A stretch of 64,000 nucleotides of DNA, taken from positions 8,594,191 through 8,658,190 of the forward strand of contig CM036223.1 of the NCBI GenBank assembly GCA_020631735.1, given 5' to 3'. Source of the stretch: Saccharum officinarum. Lineage: Eukaryota; Streptophyta; Magnoliopsida; Poales; Poaceae. The notes beneath the pieces are model-generated. The model saw only the letters and a program-made list of their open reading frames with translations. It was not told the origin of the DNA and did not search any database. Shown one piece after another: positions 56,401 through 64,000 of the stretch; within the stretch, counting starts at the first letter, position 1, and every line of letters begins with the position of its first letter. Made by a program: the position numbers and the translations under genes.

Positions 56401-59400
56401 GGAAAGCGTACCATTTTTCATAGAATTCTTTATAACCATCCCGCAAATAATCCTCCCGTTCCCACGTAGCATCACTCTCACTTCCCTGATTACTCCACAT
56501 CACTTTGTACCACTTAACCACTTTACTTCTAGTTACTCGTTCCTGAGTATCGATCACTCGGACTGGCTTTTCTTCATAGGTTAGGTCGGATTCCAGCCTG
56601 ATATCACCTAAAGGAACTTGTTCCTCAGGAACTCGAAGACACTTTTTAAGCTGAGATACATGGAAAACGTTGAATATGGCTCTCATCTCAGGAGGCAACT
56701 GGATTTTGTACGCAACAGCTCCACTCTTGCCTATGATCTGGAAAGGACCCACGTATCTTGGTGCAAGTTTCTGCTTAACACCAAAACGTTGGACACTCTT
56801 CATTGGAGAAACTTTCAAATAAACGAAGTCTCCAACTTCAAATTCGAGTGGTTTTCTACGACGATCCGCATAGCTTTTCTGTCTCGCTTGTGCTGCAGCC
56901 ATGTGTTTCTGGATGGTACGGACTTGTTCCTTGGCTTCCTGGACAAAATCAATGCCATAATACCTTCTTTCCCCAGCTTCTACCCAGTTTAATGGAGTTC
57001 GACACTTTCGACCGTACAAAGCTTCGAATGGGGCCATCTTAATACTCTCTTGATAACTGTTATTGTACGAGAATTCGGCTAAAGGTAACCATTTTTCCCA
57101 AGAACCCTTGGATGAAATGACACATGCCCACAATAGATCTTCCAAGATTTGGTTAACCCATTCTGTCTGTCCTGATGTCTGGGGGTGATAAGCAGAGCTT
57201 CTCACTAACTTGGTTCCCAGAAGGTGATGCAAATGCTCCCAAAAGCGAGCAGTGAACTGGGGACCACGGTCAGAAACGATAGTACGAGGTATCCCATGAA
57301 GCCGGACTATCTGATTGAAGTACAACTCAGCATAGTCAGTGGGACGATAGTCCACTCTCACTAGGATGAAGTGAGCTGATTTGGTCAAACGATCAACAAT
57401 TACCCAAATAGAGTTATGATTTTTGACAGTAGGAGGAAGTCCGACAATGAAATCCATACTTATCTCTTCCCATTTCCAGCCTGGAATGGAAAGTGGCTGA
57501 AGTAGCCCAGCTTTCATGTGCACAGCTTTAACTCTGCAACAGGTGTCACATCTAGCAACATATGCAGCTATCTCTTTCCGCATCTTGGTCCACCAATAAA
57601 GTGGCTTCAAATCATAATACATCTTATTACTACCAGGATGGATGGACAACTTGGACGAATGTGCTTCGGACAGGATCTGATCTCTAAGCTCTCGGTCCTT
57701 AGGTACCACTAACCTATCCTTAAACCACAGCACACCTTCGTCATCTAACCTGAAATGCTTAGTCTCTCCTTCATTCATCTTCCGTTTTATGTGAAAGATA
57801 CCCGGATCAGTCTTTTGGAGCTCAATGATTCTATTTTTGAGAGTACAACTGACAGTGATGTTGTACAAGACTGCTGGATGTAGAAGGCGAGATCGATGAA
57901 AATCAGTTTCAACTAAGGAATGGCAATGACACTTACGGCTTAAAGCATCCGCAACCACATTTGCCTTGCCAGGATGATAGTGCACTTGAAGGTTATAATC
58001 CTTAATCAACTCGAGCCATCTTCATTGACGCATATTTAACTCGGGTTGGGTGAAGATGTATTTGAGGCTTTTGTGGTCTGTGTAGATATTGCAAACATTG
58101 CCCAACAGATAGTGCCGCCATACCTTCAAAGCATGAACAACTGCGGCCAGTTCTAAGTCATGCGTTGGATAATTCACCTCATGCTTCCGAAGTTGTCGGG
58201 AAGTATATGAAATTACTCGGCCTTCCTGCATCAAAACACCTCCCAAACCTATGCCTGAGGCATCACAGTAAACATCAAAAGGTTTCTCGATATCCGGTTG
58301 TGCCAAAACCGGAGCCGAGGTTAGGAGGGTTCGTAGTTGGTGAAAAGCCGCATCACACTCAGGAGTCCAGACAAACCTGGTGTCTTTTTGCAGCAACCGA
58401 GTCATGGGTTTGGCTATTTTTGAGAAATCCGGGATGAAGCGACGATAATAGCCAGCCAACCCAAGGAAACTCCGGACCTCATGAACCGAAGTAGGAGCCT
58501 TCCAATTCAATACTTCTTGTACCTTAGTGGGATCCACCATAATTCCTCCATCGGACAACACATGCCCCAGGAAAGGTACTTCACGAAGCCAGAATTCACA
58601 CTTACTGAACTTCGCATACAGTTTATGCTCACGCAGTCTGCTGAGGACAATACGCAAATGTTCAGCGTGTTCTTCCTCACTTTCAGAGTATACCAGGATG
58701 TCATCAATAAATACCACCACAAACTTGTCCAATTCAGGCATAAACACCGAATTCATCAAGTACATGAAGTGTGCGGGGGCATTTGTCAAGCCGAAAGACA
58801 TAACAAGATACTCATAAAGACCGTATCTGGTAGAAAAGGCTGTCTTTGGAACATCTTCCGGGCGGATTTTAATTTGATGGTAGCCAGATCTTAGATCGAT
58901 CTTGGAGAAAACTTTAGCTTTAGACAACTGATCGAACAAGATGTCGATACGTGGTAGAGGGTACTTATTTTTGACAGTGACTGCATTGAGAGGTCTATAA
59001 TCTACGCACATCCGCAACGACTGATCCTTCTTCTTTACAAAGATAGCAGGACATCCCCACGGCGATGAACTAGGACGAATCAACCCCTTCTTCAAAAGTT
59101 TATTCAATTGCACCTTAAGTTCAGCTAGTTCATTCGGAGGCATCCTATAAGGTCTCCTAGAGATGGGAGCCGTGCCAGGCAACAACTCAATTTTAAACTC
59201 TACATCCCGATCCGGAGGGAGTCCCGGCAAATCATCGGGAAAAACGTCCGGAAATTCATTTACTATGAAAATTTTAGCCAACGCCTTTGCTTGCACAGCA
59301 TGAATTTCCCCCGACAATTCAACCTTTCTGGGAAGTTGTACTAGAAAACCCTTTTGATCTGTAGGATCTCTGAGCATAACTACCCGAGCGGATGTGTCAA

Positions 59401-60766
59401 TGAGTACCCCATTCTGACTCATCCAATTCATGCCCAAGATAACATCTATGTCTAAACCAGGTAAAACCAATAGGGCAAGCGAATAACTTCGCCCTTCTAT
59501 CTCAAACTTAAGGTTCCCCACTACTTTGTTTGTGGAAATATTCCCACTTGCAGCACTAATACAATAACCCACACCTTCAACAGTATGCAACTTGTGTGCA
59601 AATTTTGATGCAAACTTAGGACTGATAAAGGAATGCGAAGCACCTGAATCAAAAAGTACCACTGCGGGGTGTTGGTCAACTAGAAACTTACCAGCGGTGA
59701 CCACCTCACCAGATGGAATTTCCTCAATGCTGTTATAATAGGCGTGTCCCTGACGACTACCTTGGTTGACATTTTTCTTAGGGTACGGACAGTTCCGGGC
59801 CCAATGACCTGGCTTGTTGCAATTCTAGCAAGGCATATTGCTAGGAGGAACACTAGAGCTGCTCTGTCCAGAAGTCCCCTTTGGCAGAGCGACGGTATAA
59901 GCCTTACGGAACCCCGTTTTTGCAGCAGGCTTCTTCTGCGGCGGACGGAACTTTGTATTCTGAGCAGGTGGGCGAGGGGAAGACCTCGGTGCCGCTGAGG
60001 CCCTTGACTGAGAAGCACTTGCCTCAAGGGCCCTTTTACGGCTCTTAGAGGCAGAATAAATAATATTGTTGTTCTCCTGGGTCAAAGCATTGCTGATGAA
60101 ATCATTGAAAGTAGTACATTTGCTAGTGCCCATAGTTTTCATCAGTTTTGGGTCGAGGCCCCTTTTGAAGCTAGCAATCTTTTTGGCATCGGTATCCACA
60201 AACTCTGTGGCATACCTTGCCAGGTTGTTGAAGGACTGCAAGTATTCAGTCAGGCTTTTGTTTCCTTGCGACAGCCTCATAAACTCTGTGTGCTTGATTG
60301 CCATAAGACCGGGAGGGATATAATTTACCCGGAATGCCGCCTTAAACTGATCCCAAGCAATCGGGACATTGGCAGACAGTGTGGAACGATAGTGGCTCCA
60401 CCAAATGCCCGCCGGACCATGCAACTGATGGGAAGCATACTCAGTTTTCAGCTCATCAGTTAGGCGTAGCAGACGAAACTTTTGTTCAATGGTATTCAAC
60501 CACTCGTCAGCCTGCAGTGGTTCTTCCGCTTCCTTGAAGAGCGGGGGCTTTGTATCCAGAAAGTCCTTGAAATCGCTGTACTGATTTGGCTCTGGGCCCT
60601 GGCAGCCATGACGAGCCTCTCGATTAGCCAGTTGGCGCATGGCGTCAGCCAACATACGCTGCCCCTCAACCACTGATTGCATCAACTCGGCCGGAGTAGG
60701 TGGTGGCGGAGGGGGCGGCTGTTCCTCCTCCTCATTTCCACGACCCCGGCGTAGATTGTACGACAT

Positions 60767-61423
60767 CTGCAAAATGCATAGCCAATGAGCACTGACGATG
60801 TGGGAAATTTGTAGATGAATTATTGCGAAATGTCAATCTGACTGTATGAATAGATTTCTCATAATAATTAAGGCACAATAATTCATCACAACCGCACAAT
60901 CCATTCTAGCGCATCATTTGACGAGATCATACTTGGTAATCCAACAAGATGCTCTTTGATAAAGGCTCACTCACAGGAAGCACAACGGTTACCGGACCGT
61001 TTATATTGCTATCTATGTGATTTTTGACCTTTTGCACGGTACTTGGATTCGATCTCAAGATTTTTAGTTGACTGTGAAAGGCTACTTCAAACTGACCATA
61101 AAGAGACTTCTCAATGAAGAGTTCCATGGTGGATCATGACTAGCCACCTCGATACCTGCGCGTGCCAAGCAGCATAGCCTTATGTCGCGCGCCATAGGAG
61201 GCCCTCGGTTTCGTCGCGGCACCGAAGGGTGCTAATCGTGACACCATCATCGAACGCAACATAATAAGACATCAAGTTGTGATCGAAATTAACAGGTTCA
61301 AACTACATTCAGGAAACATACAGTTCAACCTTACATCCCAAAGTCAAGTTATTACAAGGCCTCACTCCTTCACAGGGAGGGCACAAAAGACGATCCTAAC
61401 ATTATAGGCACGTGATGACTACT
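60767..61423 (-). other. Intercistronic region of element E between extra ORF and gag
   Basis: It aligns with B 15173-15833. The block 61175-61255 with the hairpin 61219-61232 is the best conserved part. Minus strand GCTATGCATTTTGCAG precedes the gag ATG. Confidence 0.6.
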
Positions 61424-62038
61424 CTAAGCAGAACCCTCTGAGTCAGTGTCAAGGATCTCCCCGCCGTCCTCATCACTGACAGGCTCTAACTCCTTGTCTT
61501 CTTCTTCTTCTGGCTCTTCCTCTGGTGCTTCTACAGGTGGGGCATCCTGTGGTCCATCAACCTCCACTTCATCATCATCCTCAGCCATGAAGATTCCTGA
61601 TCCCATATCTTCATCTACATTGTTGTTTCTAGGTAGCAGGGGATTAAGCTGGTTATTCAGACGGTGCACTTCTTCATGAAGGTTGTCATTGTATTCTTCA
61701 GCATTTTCTAACTGTTGCTCGAGCTCAAACTGGCGAGCCCTCAGAACATTCTCTTCGTGCCAGGCTTCATCCCTCTATTCCATCACACGGACCAACATGC
61801 GTTGATAGTTGCGATTTGCCACTATCAACCTCTGGACTGCAAGCGTTTCTTGATCACGATCATGAATCACTTGTTCCAGTTGTTGCCGTGCTGCATTCCT
61901 GGCAGCAGTCACTTCAGCCAACTCTGCCCTCAGCCTTTCCACCTCAGTAGGCTCAGGGCGGGGCTCACGTGGAGCGAGCTGGTGACGCGGTGCCCTGCCC
62001 CCAGTGGATTTACGAGCGGTCCTCTTGGTACGTGCCAT
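61424..62038 (-). pseudogene. Extra ORF of element E: H3 tail-like protein, one nonsense codon
   Basis: Frame of 205 codons from ATG 62038, directly after CTGTTGCTACAG, to stop 61424-61426, with one TAG (61775-61777) where B has CAG. The first 41 residues are identical to B, including the H3-like tail (ARTKRTARKSTGGRAPRHQL). A coiled coil follows to about residue 140, then a strongly acidic end (AEDDDEVEVDGP, EEEPEEEEDKELEP, SDEDGGEILDTDSEGSA). Compared with B, six nucleotide differences in codons 1-36 are all silent, while about ten residues differ between 37 and 92. Same place and likely same splice-based expression as in B. Confidence 0.85.
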
Positions 62039-62812
62039 CTGTAGCAACAGATAAGATACGACTTAAAGTGAGGATCATTTAGGGGATACGAAATTTACTT
62101 TAGTCGGGAGTACTAAAATTTTTAAGGAGGGAGTAAATGATACGTATGATATAATTAAACATGATGCATGCACGTTCCGTACGCCCTCTCACCTTAGTAG
62201 AAACCTAAAGTTCTAACGCTAGGCGGTGGCATACATACGTTCTCTCATATAAGCGAAACTATCGGTCTACTCGTTACGCTGTTAGTGTACCTACAGAAAA
62301 CCTCATTTCAGCCCAACAGTTTCCCAATATAAGCATACAAGAAAGCGGTAATTTAAATACTTTCCATATACACATCCCTTGATGGATATACTTCAGTATC
62401 AAAGCTACCCGATATAAAGGTTCCCACAATTAAGTGCTTACGTAATTACATGGTTTAAACATGTAAGTATGCAAGTCACCAAAACTACTCTCCCCTAGAT
62501 CACCGGTTGGACGATCATGCTCTCACAACTCACACTTACCAGAGCGTCGAGGCAATTGATCCATACATTACCACCCAAGTGGATGGCATCCATACAATAT
62601 CACACCATATGGACGACGAAACAGAAACAAACAAGGCCCCCAAGTTAGTCTTTATAATAAGCCACCTAAGAGTCCTTATTTGGGCTAAGGGATGTGATCA
62701 CTGGCATACCTATAAAATAATTTTTAGAGTTTAACCCTTTTCGCAAACAAATACTTTTGTTTTTAATTACTCGTAAGATGTGTTTAATGTTGAATTATGC
62801 TCCGATACTAGC
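62039..62812 (-). other. 5' leader of element E with PBS
   Basis: Close match to B 16422-17192. The PBS is GCTCCGATACTA on + at 62799-62810, two bases from the LTR, with two changes from the tRNA-Met type. Confidence 0.75.
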
Positions 62813-64000
62813 TATAACAGAACCGACCAAATTATAAGAGCACAAGTACGAAAACAAGCACCGAAGCGCTCAAATTTTCAAACTTGAGCCCATATAATCC
62901 CGGTAGTCAATCGAAATCACGAAGGATCTCAAACCAAACTGCTTACAACCAGGATCGCATCATTCAACATACACATCGTACGTTACATTTCACAAGTAGT
63001 TCCAAAATAAGTTTACACCACGGAGTAGCAAATATTACAAACCAAGTTTGAAAGTAGCGGAAGCATAACACACACACTAGTTAATTAAATACTGCCAGTC
63101 TAGATGATCGACATCCCGCAAAAGCATGAGGAAAGTACATAAAGACGATCACGCCCTTGTGATCTAGTCATCATCACCCGCAGGGTGGAGACACGTCTTG
63201 CAGAAGCCCTGATAAAGCATGTCATCTGCAACAGGAGGGAATAAACCCTGAGTACTGGAATGTACTCAGCTAGACTTACCCGTCGAAAACCAGAAATAAG
63301 ATGACACCAAGGGTTATGCAAGGCTTTCACAAGAGGCTAGCTGACATAACATTTTTGCATAAAGTCATAAGTAATTGAAACTCTTATAACCTGTACTAGC
63401 AGTTATTTTTAGCATTTACCTGTCATCTATCTTAGCACCTGTACTAAACATGCACTTGATTATAATCAAACAATTATCATCATTATATCCAGAGCAGGTA
63501 TGAATTGTGGCAACATTGTATCATTCCCTTAACCACCGGTTCATTTAATGAGATCTACGTTGCCGCTGCTCAAGTCAAGTGCTCACTAACCGGGAGCGAC
63601 GGCGATTCGAATCGAATTCCTATCCAGCTGGAGGGGTATTTCTAACACTCACCGTGCAGACCCCTACCAGGGTTGCACAGGCCACCTTTTCATATGATTC
63701 AGGAATCGCGGGTCCGAATGATGTCGCGACCCCAAGGGCGACACTCTGCCAGGTGATAGGGACTTTAACCCCCCATTGGTCTCACGCCAATGTCCCCAAG
63801 CACATCCTTTCTCTCCTCCAAGAAGCAACCTACCATTCGATTCCCGGCCTGAATCACATTACTCGGCTTCGCGGTCGGAACGACTTATCCGGCCAACTAA
63901 GTGTTAGACTGCGTTCAACATGACTCAAGGACGTACATCGAATCGGTCCTTAAACGACTCAGACGGGCATGGCTCCACACCCAAGACGTGAAGTGTCTTG
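62813..64000 (-). repeat. 5' LTR of element E, inner part
   Basis: It starts TATAACAGAACC on + (TG changed to TA at the very end) and matches 51400-52595 with about 13 substitutions. It runs off the right edge of the window. Confidence 0.93.

Larger units (their letters stand above)
56345..60766 (-). pseudogene. gag-pol polyprotein of element E, two nonsense codons
   Basis: The start is ATG 60766 ([10 protein letters not shown]), directly after TTTTGCAG. A single frame of 1473 sense codons plus stop runs to TAG 56345-56347, interrupted only by TAG 59825-59827 (second position of the CCHC zinc knuckle, Trp in B) and TGA 58022-58024 (Arg in B, in RNase H). Domains: gag (WWSHYRS), knuckle, protease FDSGASHSF (about 59650), RT with VDYRPLN and FIDD (about 58695), RNase H (CDAS, about 58265; TDHKS, about 58080), integrase HHCC (about 57530-57660), core Asp (MDFIVGLP, 57450), Asp (SDRGPQF, about 57270), Glu (AEFSYNNSY, about 57065), chromodomain (56395-56570). 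The chromodomain lacks the first aromatic cage residue of H3K9me readers, as in group II chromodomains. The last codons lie in the 3' LTR. Confidence 0.93.
51400..64000 (-). mobile_element. Element E: nearly intact chromodomain gypsy retrotransposon with H3-tail-like ORF
   Basis: 3' LTR 51400-56365, purine tract 56366-56378, gag-pol 60766-56345, spacer, extra ORF 62038-61424, PBS 62810-62799, 5' LTR from 62813 to beyond the window. The visible LTR parts (about 1.19 kb) differ at around 13 sites (1 %). All domains are present and the only coding faults seen are three nonsense codons: 61775-61777 (extra ORF), 59825-59827 (zinc knuckle), 58022-58024 (pol). It is inserted in F. This is the best reference copy of the B/E family in the window. 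Confidence 0.93.

Overview
The window is plant nuclear DNA, most likely from a grass. Almost all of it is a nest of Ty3/gypsy LTR retrotransposons carrying C-terminal chromodomains (chromoviruses, probably Tekay/Del-like). They have long LTRs and an initiator-tRNA-Met type primer binding site (PBS). The only recognisable host DNA is about 1.1 kb (25910-27040). It holds the last exon of a terpene synthase gene, now a pseudogene and cut off upstream by an insertion. There are no bacterial-style genes, rRNA, tRNA or CRISPR.

Layout. Element A (+, 1-6609; its 5' LTR runs off the left edge) is a young non-autonomous element inserted in the left LTR of element B (-, 6610-22364, LTRs about 5.2 kb). 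B sits inside the internal region of element H (-, 22365-25909; only the 5' end and 5' LTR are visible). H interrupts the terpene synthase gene. Element G (+, 27041-31750 and beyond) lies downstream of that gene. Element D (-, 31751-43965 and beyond) is inserted in G's gag. D carries a solo LTR (34763-37607, 5-bp target duplication GAAAC) inside its chromodomain coding region. Element F (-, 43966-51399 and beyond, LTR about 5.3 kb) is inserted in D's 5' LTR. Element E (-, 51400 to beyond 64000, LTRs about 5.0 kb) is inserted in F. LTR comparisons by eye agree with the nesting: A about 0.25 % different, E about 1 %, B roughly 2 %, D about 3.6 %.

Two element groups are present. The B/E/F group has LTRs of about 5 kb that start TGTAA and end TGTTACA. 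The A/D/G/H/solo group has LTRs of 2.1-3.0 kb, mostly starting TGTCACACCC, and a shared leader motif after the PBS. Both groups carry an extra reading frame between the 5' LTR and gag. In every copy where both starts are visible (B, D, E, G), the ATG of this extra frame and the ATG of gag directly follow a CAG or TAG. D, H and the solo LTR also have a GTGAG splice-donor-like site about 155-165 nt after the TATA box. This suggests that one transcript is alternatively spliced to express either protein.

The most striking observation is the extra protein of B and E. It starts with a near copy of the histone H3 N-terminal tail (18 of the 21 residues after Met identical, including K4 and the ARKS motif around K9), followed by a coiled coil and an acidic C-terminus. 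Between B and E, all six nucleotide differences in the first 36 codons are synonymous, while the following coiled coil has about ten amino acid changes. D has a more diverged, still basic and recognisably similar N-terminus. An H3-tail mimic encoded by a chromodomain retrotransposon is, to my knowledge, not a standard annotation and is the main candidate for something new.

No element here is intact in its coding capacity. E is closest, with three nonsense codons. Many of the nonsense codons are TAG at former CAG or TGG codons in CAG/CTG context, as expected from deamination of methylated CHG sites.
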